A stretch of DNA of 64,000 nt from Candidatus Aminicenantes bacterium UBA6072 (GTDB lineage Bacteria > Acidobacteriota > Aminicenantia > UBA2199), in assembly GCA_002436105.1 (NCBI GenBank), contig DIXU01000001.1, positions 124,001-188,000 of the forward strand, in the 5' to 3' direction. Each line of letters starts with the position of its first letter. Positions within the stretch are counted from its first letter, which is position 1. A program made the translations under genes and the position numbers. The notes under the pieces are model-generated. The model was not told the origin of the DNA. It saw nothing but the letters and a program-made list of their open reading frames with translations, and ran no database searches. Of this stretch, positions 17,637 to 27,200 are shown piece after piece.

Positions 17637-18437
17637 TCATCCGCAGCAGGAGCAGCCGGCCGGTTTCCAGGCACGGACCGTGATGCTGGCCAGAAATGGC
17701 TCCTGGCCCTGCAGCTTTTCGCCGGGCAGGTCGAGAGCCTGCAGCCAGTCCTTCATGATTTCATTGCCATACGGGCTTTCCTTCAGGACCTCCAAAGCGG
17801 TGCCGCCGGCATCCCGGATCGCCTCCAGGTATGCTTCCTTGAGCACGGCCCCGGATATGCAGGAAGCGTAGGCGGCCTCGCTGTCACGCAAAAAAGCGGG
17901 CAACGCCCGCAGCAGGACGATATCGGAAACCACCAGGCGGCCGCCCGGCTTCAGCGCCCGGAAGATCTCACGGAACACCCGCCCCTTGTCGGTGGAAAGA
18001 TTGATCACGCAGTTGGAGATCACGATATCGGCCGTGCTGTCGCCGACGGGCAAATTCTCGATCTCGCCCAAGCGGAACTCGACATTGGCCACCGCGTTCT
18101 CCGCGGCGATGCGCCGGGCGCGATCCAGCATCTCCGGGGTCATGTCCACGCCAATGACATGCCCTTCCTCCCCGACCTGGCGCGCCGCCAAAAAACAATC
18201 GACCCCCGCCCCGGAGCCCAGGTCCAATACCGTCTCGCCGACTTTCAATTCGGCCGGTGCGGTGGGGTTGCCGCAGCCCAGGCCCAGGTCGGCTTCGCCG
18301 GGGATGCCTTGCAGCTGGCCGGCATCGTATCCGGAAGCCAGGTCGGGGCAGGAACAATTGCTGCCGCAGCACGAGCCGCCGTCCCTGGCGATCCTCCCGT
18401 ATTCCTTCCTGACCGATTGTTTTTCATCGTTTTTCAT
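17637..18437 (-). CDS. arsM: Arsenite S-adenosylmethionine methyltransferase
   Basis: 266 aa from the ATG at 18437 (AGGAG ahead). SAM-binding motif VLDLGSGAGVDCFLAA is followed by GVDMTPEMLDRAR. As(III)-binding cysteines appear as SNCVINLS and YASCISGA. Extra cysteine pairs lie at the N-terminus (GSCCGSNCSC) and at the very end (AGCSCCG). It methylates As(III) stepwise with thiol help, giving toxic methylarsenite that must be exported or volatile trimethylarsine. It is the second gene of the operon, just after arsR. Confidence 0.96.
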   Translation of the reverse strand: MKNDEKQSVRKEYGRIARDGGSCCGSNCSCPDLASGYDAGQLQGIPGEADLGLGCGNPTAPAELKVGETVLDLGSGAGVDCFLAARQVGEEGHVIGVDMTPEMLDRARRIAAENAVANVEFRLGEIENLPVGDSTADIVISNCVINLSTDKGRVFREIFRALKPGGRLVVSDIVLLRALPAFLRDSEAAYASCISGAVLKEAYLEAIRDAGGTALEVLKESPYGNEIMKDWLQALDLPGEKLQGQEPFLASITVRAWKPAGCSCCG

Positions 18438-18454
18438 TTTTACTCCTGTTATCG

Positions 18455-18841
18455 TTAACGCAATGCTCTTGACGCCAAGGGTACGGGCTTGACTTTTCTG
18501 CCGGTCCCGGCGCAGGGCCTGCCCGCGCGCCCGAAGGCGCGAAGCCGCTCCTGGTCCTTCCTGGCCTGCCCGGGCGAAATTTTCTCGCTGATGGCCATGA
18601 GCAGGAAACGGATGAACATGTCTTCCTCGTTCAGGCGGTAAAGGATCCAGCGCTCCCGGCGCCGGTCGCTGACGATGCCGGCCTGCTTCAGGATGCGCAG
18701 GTGGAAAGAGAGCCGCGGCTGTTCCAGGGCCAGGGCGGCCGCGATCTCGCAGACGCACAGCTCGCCGCGCCCCAGCAGCTTCAGCACCCGCAGCCGCGTC
18801 TCGTCGGCCAGGGCCTTGAAGATCGTGACGATATCCCTCAC
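18455..18841 (-). CDS. arsR: ArsR-family metalloregulator
   Basis: 128 aa from a GTG with AGAGGTGA ahead. Winged-helix fold with LADETRLRVLKLL. The ELCVCE motif holds the As(III)-sensing Cys pair, followed by recognition helix PRLSFHLRILKQAGIV and wing RRRERWILYRL. A basic, Arg-rich C-terminal tail of about 35 residues is longer than usual and may add a ligand Cys (GRPCAG). It should repress the operon and release DNA on binding As(III). Confidence 0.95.
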   Translation of the reverse strand: MRDIVTIFKALADETRLRVLKLLGRGELCVCEIAAALALEQPRLSFHLRILKQAGIVSDRRRERWILYRLNEEDMFIRFLLMAISEKISPGQARKDQERLRAFGRAGRPCAGTGRKVKPVPLASRALR

Positions 18842-18877
18842 GGCTCACCTCTCATATCAAAATTATTTTATGCATTT

Positions 18878-18906
18878 ATTTTAGCGTCAAGATCATTGAT
18901 TGTCAA
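18878..18906 (-). promoter_or_regulatory. Promoter of the arsenic operon
   Basis: On the minus strand: TTGACA (18906-18901), 17-bp spacer, TAAAAT (18883-18878), a near-consensus promoter 36 bp before the arsR start. The surrounding AT-rich dyads (ATTG-ACAAT-CAAT over the -35 box) could be the ArsR operator. Confidence 0.75.
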
Positions 18907-19027
18907 TATCTTTATTTCTCCGGACTGCATTTTTCCCGACCCGGCGGCGGCGCCCGGATTCAGATCAACTTTATTTTATTCATTGGGTCCGCGGCGGCGA
19001 AGCGGCGCCCCGGCGGAAGCCCGCGGC

Positions 19028-19055
19028 TTGCCATTCCGCGCGATTATGATATAAT
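19028..19055 (+). promoter_or_regulatory. Promoter of the Lys-rich mini-ORF
   Basis: TTGCCA (19028-19033), 16-bp spacer, consensus TATAAT (19050-19055), 34 bp before the ATG at 19090. Confidence 0.55.
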
Positions 19056-19089
19056 CGGGCCAAACCCGACCATGAAAGGAGATGCGACC

Positions 19090-19203
19090 ATGGCCAAAGA
19101 CAAGGACAAGGGCAAGGAAAAATCGAACAAGCCCAAGCTTTCCATCAAGGACAGGAAGAAGAAAAAAAAGGAAAAGCTGGAGAAAAAGAGCGCCGTCATC
19201 TGA
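19090..19203 (+). CDS. 37-aa lysine-rich small protein
   Basis: A complete short frame, MAKDKDKGKEKSNKPK through KKSAVI, preceded by AAAGGAG at good spacing and by a TTGCCA/TATAAT promoter. Nearly half the residues are Lys, so it is very basic and probably disordered; it may bind nucleic acid or ribosomes. I know no family for it. Having its own promoter and ribosome site makes it more than a chance frame. It lies alone between arsR (divergent) and a convergent membrane-protein gene. Confidence 0.55.
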   Translation: MAKDKDKGKEKSNKPKLSIKDRKKKKKEKLEKKSAVI

Positions 19204-19272
19204 TCCCGGCCGGCTTCCGGCGGCCGCGGAACGCCTGGGCGCTCCGGGCCAACAGTCCACCCTGATTCCGCC

Positions 19273-20178
19273 TCAATCCATCAGCCTGAGCCGCCACTTC
19301 GCGAAATCCTCATAGGCCATGATGACGCGGACGTTCTGGTAGCGGAAGGAGGTCCTCTCCCAGGCGATTTCCCGCCTTTCGCTGCGCAGGTCGATCTTCA
19401 GGTAGGGGCGGCGGAAGCGGTAGATCACCAGGAAATCCCCCTCGCGGCACAGGCAGCAGGCGCCAAGCTGCCGCCTGGCGAAACCGCTGATGCGCAGGGT
19501 GGCATAGGGCGTGCACTCATCGCTCGAGGGATCGGCCCGCCGCGGGCGGGAACCGCTGAAACGGTTGACCTGCCAGATGATCAGCAGGACCAGGGCGAAC
19601 AGGGCCGCCATCATGGCCAGCAGCTGGCCCGGCGTCTGCACGACGAAAGGCGGGGTGCGCCGCCGCCAGCCGGCGACCTGGCCGGCCACGTTCGCTGAAA
19701 CGCGCCGCCCGCCGATCTCCAGGTTCAGGATGAAACGTTCAAAGGCGCGGCGACTGAGGTCGAGGGAGCTCGTCGAGACCATGTCGGCCCAGAAGGTCGC
19801 GTCGCCCTCATGGAACAGGCAGGTCATGCGATAGCCCTTGGACTGCCGCTGCAGGACGACCAGGCCTCCGGCGAACAGGTCCAGGTCGGCCCGCAGCGCC
19901 GCGCCGGGGAAGTTCTTCCGCTTGAGTACCTGGAAATCCTCGCGCGGCCTGGAGGAGGCGCGGCGGAAGAACCGGAATCTTGCCGGCAAGCTGACGCCCT
20001 GCCAGCCGTTTTCGGCGTCGGGCACGGCAACGGGGTCACCGAGCGGAAAGATCGAACGCACCCCCATGATCTCGGATTCCTCGCCCGGGATGTCCAGCCG
20101 GGCGACAACGAAGAACACGGCCAGCAAGGGCAGCAGCATGAGTACGGCCAACAGCCCCATCATTCGTTTCCACGTCAT
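19273..20178 (-). CDS. Uncharacterised membrane protein with two TM helices
   Basis: 301 aa, not recognised. An N-terminal TM helix (LLAVLMLLPLLAVFFVVARL), an extracytoplasmic region of ~170 residues, a second TM helix near 190 (MMAALFALVLLIIWQV), then a ~90-residue cytoplasmic tail with LGACCLCREGDFLVIYRF. It lies 12 bp downstream of the zinc-ribbon membrane protein and is surely co-transcribed with it. Both have the same outline (TM, outside domain, TM) and share a short T-C-x-x-F pattern outside, so they may work as a pair. Confidence 0.75.
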   Translation of the reverse strand: MTWKRMMGLLAVLMLLPLLAVFFVVARLDIPGEESEIMGVRSIFPLGDPVAVPDAENGWQGVSLPARFRFFRRASSRPREDFQVLKRKNFPGAALRADLDLFAGGLVVLQRQSKGYRMTCLFHEGDATFWADMVSTSSLDLSRRAFERFILNLEIGGRRVSANVAGQVAGWRRRTPPFVVQTPGQLLAMMAALFALVLLIIWQVNRFSGSRPRRADPSSDECTPYATLRISGFARRQLGACCLCREGDFLVIYRFRRPYLKIDLRSERREIAWERTSFRYQNVRVIMAYEDFAKWRLRLMD

Positions 20179-20190
20179 GACATCGCCTCC

Positions 20191-21057
20191 TTACGCCAGC
20201 AGCAGCAGCACCAGGAACACGGCGCCGCAGAGGACGGCCAGCGGCCGGGCCGCCCGCCAGCCCGGGTTGGCCCGGCGCAGCACCTGGAAATCGGTGACGT
20301 ACACGGTCTCGCAGGCCCCGTCGCCCGTGTCGTCGCGCACCGTGCTCGTCCCGCGGCTGAACTGGCTGGCCGGCTGGCTGTAGGACGCCAGGTAGCCCTG
20401 GAAACGGACCTGGTCGCCGGGACGGACCCTGAGGATGCGCCGGCGCAGCGCCCGGTCGGCGCTGAGAATATGGTTGTTCGCCAGGTGGCTGGCGGAGAAA
20501 AGACGGGCGCTCTCCTCGTCGGCAAAGCGGCACATGCAGGTGAAATCGCGGTTCCAGAACTTCATCTCGCGGTAGACCCCACTGCGGATATTCCGCCCCC
20601 AGACCACGCACAGGTCCTTGATGTTGAGGTAATCGCGCCAGCGGCGGTGGGAAATGTCCAGGAACGAATCGCTGCGGTGCTGGCTGACCACCAGCCCGGA
20701 AAGCTGATAATGGAAAAGCGGCTTCACGACATAGGCCAGCTTCTTGACGCTGACCTGGAAGGGAGCGGGAAGATCACCGGCGGTCTGCAGCGGCTCCTGG
20801 TAAAGCTGGGGAAGGATGGCCGATTCGGGCGGCAGCCGGTCGTCAAAGAGCAGGGCCAGGACCCAGATCAGCAGGCAGGCCAGGAAGCCCAGGCGCAGAA
20901 GCTTGCTCCGGGTTCCCGCCGCCCCGGAAATGAAGGCGAGGATATTCTTCTTCCGCCGCGCGCAGGGGGAAGGTGCGTCGGCGACCGGGAAGCGATAGCC
21001 GCAGGGGCATTCCCGGCTGTCCGGCGGGCAATAGCACTGGCATTGCGGGCAGTTCAT
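20191..21057 (-). CDS. Zinc-ribbon, two-TM uncharacterised protein
   Basis: 288 aa from an ATG with a G-rich ribosome site (AGGGGGGAAAACC). It starts MNCPQCQCYCPPDSRECPCG, a zinc-ribbon-like Cys cluster. Then come a TM helix (LGFLACLLIWVLALLF), a ~180-residue outside domain with NNHILSADRALRRRI and RDDTGDGACETVYV, and a C-terminal TM helix. The GDGACE pattern is shared with conserved hypothetical proteins of unknown role as far as I recall. It is the first gene of a two-gene operon. Confidence 0.8.
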   Translation of the reverse strand: MNCPQCQCYCPPDSRECPCGYRFPVADAPSPCARRKKNILAFISGAAGTRSKLLRLGFLACLLIWVLALLFDDRLPPESAILPQLYQEPLQTAGDLPAPFQVSVKKLAYVVKPLFHYQLSGLVVSQHRSDSFLDISHRRWRDYLNIKDLCVVWGRNIRSGVYREMKFWNRDFTCMCRFADEESARLFSASHLANNHILSADRALRRRILRVRPGDQVRFQGYLASYSQPASQFSRGTSTVRDDTGDGACETVYVTDFQVLRRANPGWRAARPLAVLCGAVFLVLLLLA

Positions 21058-21080
21058 GGTTTTCCCCCCTGGCGTCCGGC

Positions 21081-21109
21081 ATTCTAACCCAAACGGGCGG
21101 CCGGCGCAA
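21081..21109 (-). promoter_or_regulatory. Promoter of the zinc-ribbon/membrane protein pair
   Basis: On the minus strand: TTGCGC (21109-21104), 17-bp spacer, TAGAAT (21086-21081), 23 bp before the ATG at 21057. Confidence 0.55.
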
Positions 21110-21178
21110 ATTGCAGGCTTCGCACCGGCCGCGGGCGGAAGCGGAGGGAGTGACCGCGATGCCGGATCGCCGTTGCCC

Positions 21179-21206
21179 TTGAAAAGGCCGCCGATCCGTG
21201 TATAAT
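21179..21206 (+). promoter_or_regulatory. Promoter of the RND efflux operon
   Basis: TTGAAA (21179-21184), 16-bp spacer, consensus TATAAT (21201-21206). The -10 box ends 8 nt before the ATG at 21215, again a leaderless layout. Confidence 0.65.
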
Positions 21207-21214
21207 TTCCATGC

Positions 21215-21667
21215 ATGCTATCACCCGCCGCTCGCCGGATCGCCATGCCGGGGGCGCTCCTGTGCGTCCTGTGGCTGCAGACCCTGCATCGGGTCCATCC
21301 CCTGGTGATCTGCAAGGATGGGGACGGCGCGAGGATGGAGTGCGCCGACCTGCTCGATCGCTGCCCCTGCCACATTCATGACAAGACCGACGCCGCGATC
21401 GCTCCGCGGCAAGAGATCATTATCGGCGAAACGCCGGCCATGCGCGCCGGCGGCGCCGGGCATCGCTGCACGGATACCGCCATCTCCGGGATCTGGAGGG
21501 GAAGCCGGGGCATTCAGCCGGCATTCAGCCCAACCGCATCCTCCTCTCCTGCTCTGGAAGCATGGCCGGTCCTGCTGGCGCCGATGACCCCGGCACCCGC
21601 GCCGGGGCCCTCTCCGCCTGCAGTCGGGATGGGCAGACATTCCCGGCTTTTCTCCTGGCGCTGCTGA
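21215..21667 (+). CDS. Uncharacterised Cys/His-containing secreted protein heading the RND operon
   Basis: 150 aa, not recognised. A hydrophobic N-terminus (MPGALLCVLWLQTL from residue 11) could be a signal. Next comes a Cys/His-rich stretch, LVICKDGDGARMECADLL then RCPCHIHD, which could bind a soft metal. The C-terminal third is low-complexity Pro/Ala. The promoter places the RNA start almost on the ATG. Small first genes of this kind occur in heavy-metal RND operons; here it would be a periplasmic metal-binding accessory. The tail may be less well supported than the N-terminal half. Confidence 0.55.
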   Translation: MLSPAARRIAMPGALLCVLWLQTLHRVHPLVICKDGDGARMECADLLDRCPCHIHDKTDAAIAPRQEIIIGETPAMRAGGAGHRCTDTAISGIWRGSRGIQPAFSPTASSSPALEAWPVLLAPMTPAPAPGPSPPAVGMGRHSRLFSWRC

Positions 21668-21722
21668 TCCAGCGCTCTCCTCCTTCTTTCACGAATCCGC
21701 CCACCCAACAAATGAGGAGACG

Positions 21723-22961
21723 ATGATGCAAGCGAAAACCTTTTTTCTGATCATGGCCGCCCTGGGCTTCTGCCTGAGGGCGGAAGAACCCGGAAAAGCC
21801 TATGCGGTGGACGAACTGGTGGCCCGCCTGCTTCAGGTGAATCCGGCCCTGCGCATCGAGGACCGCTCCGCAGCCATGGATTACGAAAACCTGAGACTGG
21901 AGGGCCGTTTGTCCAACCCGCGCCTGTCCGCCACCATCGGCAGCGGCAAGCCCCACGGCGCCGCTGAAGCCGAAAGGCGCATCTGGGGCATGGGCGTCGA
22001 ATGGGCCCTGCCCAATCCGGCGACCCGCGCCCACACCCTGCGGGGCCGCCGCTGGGAGATCCGGGCCGCGGAAGCCTGGAGGCGGAAGGCGCGCTGGCAA
22101 CAGGTCCATGCCTTCAAAGCCCGCCTCTATGACCTGCTGCGACTGGAGTCCCAGAGGGAGATGCAGGCGGAAATGGTCGCCGACCTGGAGCGGATCGCCG
22201 CGATCGTCGACGCCCGGGTCGCCGTCGGCGAGGCCAAACGCCTGGATTCACTGTGGACGAAATCGACCCTGGCGCTGGCCAGGACCCGGCATCGTGAAAT
22301 GACCGGTCTCATTGCCGCCCGGCGGCAGGAGATCCATGCCGCGCTGGCAGGGACCCTGCCCACGGAGATCGCCGTGGCCGATGAGGCCGGGAACCCGCCG
22401 GCGGTTCCCGCGTTGCCGGAACTCGAGGCGCAGCTGCAAAACAACCCCGGCTTGCAAGCCCGAAGGTCACTGGTTTCCATGTGCGCGTCCCAGGTGACGG
22501 CAGCCAGAAGCGGCTGGCTTCCCGATCTTGGCTTCCACATCGAGCGGGCCCGAGAGGTGGATGCCTCGGTCTGGAAAACCGGGGTCTCGCTCGAGATCCC
22601 CATCTTTTCCAGCACGCTGAGCCGCGTGCCCCTGATGCGGTACCAGCGCGAGCGGGCCGAATTGGAGTCCCGCCGCCAGGAGCTGCAGGACAAGGAGGAG
22701 CTGGTGCGGCTGCATGCCGAAATGAGCGCCCTGCGCGACGGCCTGAACGCCCTGGAAGACGTTGAACTCGCCGTCGGGCGCGAGGCCGTGCGCCTGGCCG
22801 AATTGGGCCTGCGCTCAGGGGAGCTGTCGCTTCTGCACTACCTGGAGGCCCGGAAGAGCTGGCACGAGTTGAGCATGAAACGCCCGGAGCTGGTCGCCGG
22901 GCTGCGGGCGGCGAATTCCGCCCTGGAAGCACTGATCGGAGGATGGAATCATGAAGAATGA
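21723..22961 (+). CDS. TolC-family outer membrane efflux protein (CzcC-like)
   Basis: 412 aa with a signal peptide and the two long coiled-coil halves of the TolC family, for example ELVARLLQVNPALRIEDRSA at the start and ELGLRSGELSLLHYLEARKS in the second half. It forms the outer-membrane channel of the tripartite pump. ATG 21723 follows GAGGAGA. The stop overlaps the adaptor gene by 11 nt. It is shorter and more divergent than E. coli TolC, but normal for CzcC. Confidence 0.88.
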   Translation: MMQAKTFFLIMAALGFCLRAEEPGKAYAVDELVARLLQVNPALRIEDRSAAMDYENLRLEGRLSNPRLSATIGSGKPHGAAEAERRIWGMGVEWALPNPATRAHTLRGRRWEIRAAEAWRRKARWQQVHAFKARLYDLLRLESQREMQAEMVADLERIAAIVDARVAVGEAKRLDSLWTKSTLALARTRHREMTGLIAARRQEIHAALAGTLPTEIAVADEAGNPPAVPALPELEAQLQNNPGLQARRSLVSMCASQVTAARSGWLPDLGFHIERAREVDASVWKTGVSLEIPIFSSTLSRVPLMRYQRERAELESRRQELQDKEELVRLHAEMSALRDGLNALEDVELAVGREAVRLAELGLRSGELSLLHYLEARKSWHELSMKRPELVAGLRAANSALEALIGGWNHEE

Positions 22962-24285
22962 AGACGGTTCGCCCAAGGCAAGAATAATCGCGGTTTCCCG
23001 CTGGCCCCTGGCGGGACTTTTGGCGCTGCTGCTCGCGAGCGGGTCCGCATGCGGCGGGAACGGCGGGCGCGTGCCTGCCGGCCATGATCATTCCGGGGAC
23101 GAGCAGGCCGATCATGGCCCGTCCGGCAGAGCTGCCGGCGAAAAAGACCAGGCGATCGCTGCCGAGCCGCGACCGTTCCCCGGCCGGGACGAGCACGATC
23201 ACCTGCACGTCTCGAAAGTGGAGAACGACCGCGTTTCCTGGCGAAAGCCCGAAAAGGGAGAGCCGCTGCATGTCCTGGAACTGACGGGCGTCATCCGTCC
23301 CGACCTGGACCGCAGCGAGGTGGTCACGGCGCGCATCGGCGGCCGCATCGCGGCGGTGCAGGCCGATGTGGGGCAGCGCCTGGCCAGGGGAGCCATCCTT
23401 TTCATCCTCGATTCGCCGGAGTTGCTGTCTCTCAAGGAGACGTTCATCCGCAGTGCCCAGGAGCAGCGGCTGCACCAGGCGGCCTATGAGCGGGCCCGCA
23501 TTCTTCTGCCCCAGCAGGGTATCGAAGCCGGAACGGCCGAGGAGCGGCGTGCTCAAGCCGCCATCAGCCGGGCCCGGTACCTGGCCGCCCGCGAGGCGCT
23601 GATCCGCCTGGGCTTGAGCCCGCGGCTGCTCGACGAAGCCGCCGCGCCCGATGCGCCGGAGGAAACCGTTTCGGCCTTCATGACCGCCCGGCTGCCCGTC
23701 GCCTCCCCCCTGGCCGGGCTGGTGCTGGAACGGGACCTGGTCGCGGGAGAATGGGTGAGCGCCGAGAAGCCCCTTTTCAGGATCACGGACAATCGCCGTC
23801 TTTGGGGCGTTTTCAACGCCACCGCCGCCCAGTACGAGTTGCTGCGGCAGGACGCCGAGATCGAGCTGAGCATCCGGGGCTTGACGGGCCCCATGCCCAG
23901 GAGCCGCATCCTGCGCATTTATCCCCTGGTGGAGGAAAGCTCGCGAACGGTGAAGGTCCGCCTGGGATTCGACAACCCGGGCGGCCATGTCCGCCCGGGA
24001 ATGTTCGCCAGCGCCCGGCTGCGCGTCCCTGCCGGCGTCAGGCGCTGGCTGGTCGCCGGCGAGGCGCTGACGACCATCAACGGCGTCGCCGGCGTTTTCC
24101 TGCGCGAGGGCGACGGTTTCCGCTTTCTGCCGCTGGAACAGGCGGAACGCGACGGCGCCGGCCGCCTGATCCTTCCCGATGCGCTGGCCGGAAAGGAGAT
24201 CGTCACCCGGGGGGTCTTCGCCCTGAAGTCGGCCATGCTGCTGCGGTCCGCCGACGGGGATGAGCATGCCGGCCACGGCCACTAG
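22951..24285 (+). CDS. RND efflux periplasmic adaptor subunit (CzcB-like)
   Basis: 444-aa membrane-fusion protein. A hydrophobic leader ends GSAC, a possible non-canonical lipobox. A His-rich segment follows (GHDHSGDEQADHGP and RDEHDHLHVS), and the C-terminus is HAGHGH; these could chelate metal in the periplasm. The barrel-sandwich and hairpin region is clear from GRIAAVQADVGQRLARGAIL to RLPVASPLAGLVLERDLVAG. It links the RND pump with the outer-membrane channel. The start lies within the end of the TolC-like gene (overlap). Confidence 0.92.
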   Translation: MKNEDGSPKARIIAVSRWPLAGLLALLLASGSACGGNGGRVPAGHDHSGDEQADHGPSGRAAGEKDQAIAAEPRPFPGRDEHDHLHVSKVENDRVSWRKPEKGEPLHVLELTGVIRPDLDRSEVVTARIGGRIAAVQADVGQRLARGAILFILDSPELLSLKETFIRSAQEQRLHQAAYERARILLPQQGIEAGTAEERRAQAAISRARYLAAREALIRLGLSPRLLDEAAAPDAPEETVSAFMTARLPVASPLAGLVLERDLVAGEWVSAEKPLFRITDNRRLWGVFNATAAQYELLRQDAEIELSIRGLTGPMPRSRILRIYPLVEESSRTVKVRLGFDNPGGHVRPGMFASARLRVPAGVRRWLVAGEALTTINGVAGVFLREGDGFRFLPLEQAERDGAGRLILPDALAGKEIVTRGVFALKSAMLLRSADGDEHAGHGH

Positions 24286-24299
24286 GGGAAGCGGCGACC

Positions 24300-27200
24300 A
24301 TGAACGCGCGCATGAAAACAAAGTCCTTCCCGGGATTCAGGGGCGTGGCGCTGGCGCTGGCGCTGGCCGCCCTGCTGGGATACTGGTCGCTGAGCGACCT
24401 GGCCATCGATGTCTTTCCCGATCCCTCGCCGGTGCTGGTATCGGTCACCGCCGAGGTCCCCGGCATGGGACCGGAGGAGATCGAGCGCTTTGTCACCTAT
24501 CCGCTGGAGCGCAGCCTGGCCGGCCTGCCGCGCCTGCGCAAGACCACTTCCGTGTCCACCTTCGGCCTCGCCACCGTCAACGCCTATTTCGCTGACGGCG
24601 TGGACATCTACTTCGCCCGGCAGCTGGTCAGCCAGCAGCTGGGGGGCATCCAGGAGAGCCTGCCGGCCGAGGTCGAGGGGCCCAGGCTCTCGCCGGTCAG
24701 CAGCGCCCTGGGGATGGTCTACATCTACGCCCTGGAAGGGGAGATGTCGGCCATGGACCTGCGCAGCATCCAGGACTGGCTGGTGAAGTTCCAGCTGCAG
24801 GTAACCCCCGGGGTGGCCGCCGTCTTCAGCCACGGCGGCGACATCCGCCAGATCCAGGTCATCATCGCGCCGCAAGACCTGCAGAAATACGGCGTCACCC
24901 TGGAGGGAGTGATCGCGGCCATCCGCGGCGGCTCCCACGCCGTCACCGCCGGCATCATGAAGCGGGGCGAGGAAGAGGTGCTGATCCGCGGCCTGGCCCT
25001 GGCCAAAAGCGGCGCTGAATTGGGCGAGGTGCTGGTCAAGCGGGCGGACGGCGTGCCGGTGCTCCTGAAGGACGTGGCCGAGATCGTGGACGGCCCGGCG
25101 CTTAACCGCGGCGATGCCCTGCTGGACGGCCGCAGCGGAGCCGTCAGCGGCCTGGTGATGAAGCTCATCGGCGCCAACACCGCCCAGCTCATCGAGCATC
25201 TGGACGCCCGCATCGAGCAGGTGAACCGCAACCTGCCCCAAGGCCTGCGCATCGTGCCCGTCTACAACCAGGCGCTGATCATCCGCTCGGCATTCCGGAC
25301 GGTCATGGAGGCGTTGCTGCTGGGGATATTCCTGGTGGCGCTGTTGCTGTTCCTCTTCATCAACGATCTCTCCTCGGCGCTGGTGGCCGCTCTGGCCATC
25401 CCCTTCGCCGTGGTCACGGCCCTGGTGGCGATGAAGCTCAGCGGCACCACCGCCGACCTGATGTCGCTGGGTGGGCTGGCCATCGGCATCGGCATCTTCG
25501 TCGACGCCGCCATCGTCGTGGTGGACAACATCGCCCGCAAGCGGCGCGACGGCCGTCTGGCTCCGGATGGCGTGAGCGAGGCCATGGCCGAGATCCGCCG
25601 CCCCCTGCTGTACGCCATGGGCATCATCATCCTCTCCCTGGCCCCCATCATGGCCCTGACGGGCATGGAAGGGAAGATGTTCCGCCCCTTCGGCCTGACC
25701 CTGCTCTCGGCCCTGGCCGGCGCGGTCGTCTTCGCCCTGTGGCTGGCTCCGGGGTTGATGTCCCGGCTGCCCGCCCTCTCTTTCGACCTGGGGGGCCGCT
25801 TTTTCAACGCCCTGCAGCAACCTTACATGAAGCTCTATGACTTCTGCTTCAGCCACCAGCGCTCCACGATCCTCTTTTTCGTCATCAGCTCCATTCTGGC
25901 GGCCTTTCTCTTTTTCAGCGCGGGCTCCGAATTCATCCCGCGCCTGAACGAACAGACCCTGCAGCTGGAGCTGCTGCTGCCTCCCAGCACGTCCATCGAG
26001 ACCACCCTGGAGACGATGGCCGCGGCGCATCGCCGCCTCAACGCCCTGCCGGAAGTGGCCCGCGTATACACCCGGGTCGGCCGCGGCGAGGCCGGCGACC
26101 ACGCCCACGCGGTGAACGAAGGCTTCATGATGGTCATGTTCCGGGATCGCAAGGAATGGCAGGCGGCGAATTGGCAGGCCCTCACCGACAAGGTGCGCCG
26201 GGCAGCCGCGCGCGGCGCGCCACAGGCCCTGATCAACGTCACCCAGCCCATCCAGCATAACCTGGACTACCTGCTCACCGGATCCCGCGCCGACGTGGCC
26301 GTCAGGATCTACGGTGACGACCTGGCGGGACTTTTGCCCGTCGCCAGGCGCATCGAGAGCCTGCTCGCCGGCATCGAGGGGGTGGTGGACCTGGCCGTGA
26401 GCCGCACCAGCGGGCAACAGGCCATCCTGGCCCGCATCGACCGGCGTGCCCTGGCACAATATGGATTGTCGGTCGTCCATGTGCTGGAAGACCTCGAGAT
26501 CGGACTTGGGGGCAAGGCGGTGAGCCGCATCTACCAGGGCGATCAGGTCCTCGATGTCTTCGTGCGCTTCGCCCCGGCCGCCCGCGATCATGGCGACGAC
26601 GTTCACAACCTGCTCCTGCACGGTCCCGACGGCCAGATCGTTCCCCTGTCGGCGGTGGCCCATATCAGCGAAGATCAGGGGTATGCCGCCATCCATCGCG
26701 AAAACGGCAAGCGCTTCGTCACCGTCCAGTTCAACACCAGCGGCCGCGATGTGGGCCGCATCGTGGAGGAGGGGCAGCGGCGCATCGCCGGCGCCCTGGA
26801 TCTTCCCCTGGGAACCATCGTCGAATGGGGCGGGCAGTACGAACTGAAGCGCCAGGCCGAGCGCAGGCTCTGGACCGTTCTCGTCCTTGCCTTTGCCGTC
26901 ATCGTCTGGCTCCTCTACCGCTTCGTGGCCGGCTGGCGGCTTCTGCTGCTCATCGCCCTCAACCTGATCGCCGCCCTGACCGGCGGCATCGTGGCCCTGC
27001 GCCTGGCCGGGATCTATCTGTCCATCCCCACCTCCATCGGCTTCGCCGCCCTGGTGGGCATCACCCTGGAGAACAGCCTGATCCTTGTCGACTTCGCCTG
27101 CGAACGCCGGCGGGGCCAGGACCGCCCCGATGCGGCCCTGCGCGAAGCGGTTCAGGTCAGGCTGCGGCCCATCCTGATGACCAAGTTCACCACCATCATC

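Noticed and set aside
24282..26696. 804-codon minus-strand frame over the RND pump gene
   Set aside because: Shadow of the czcA-like gene; no protein-like motifs.
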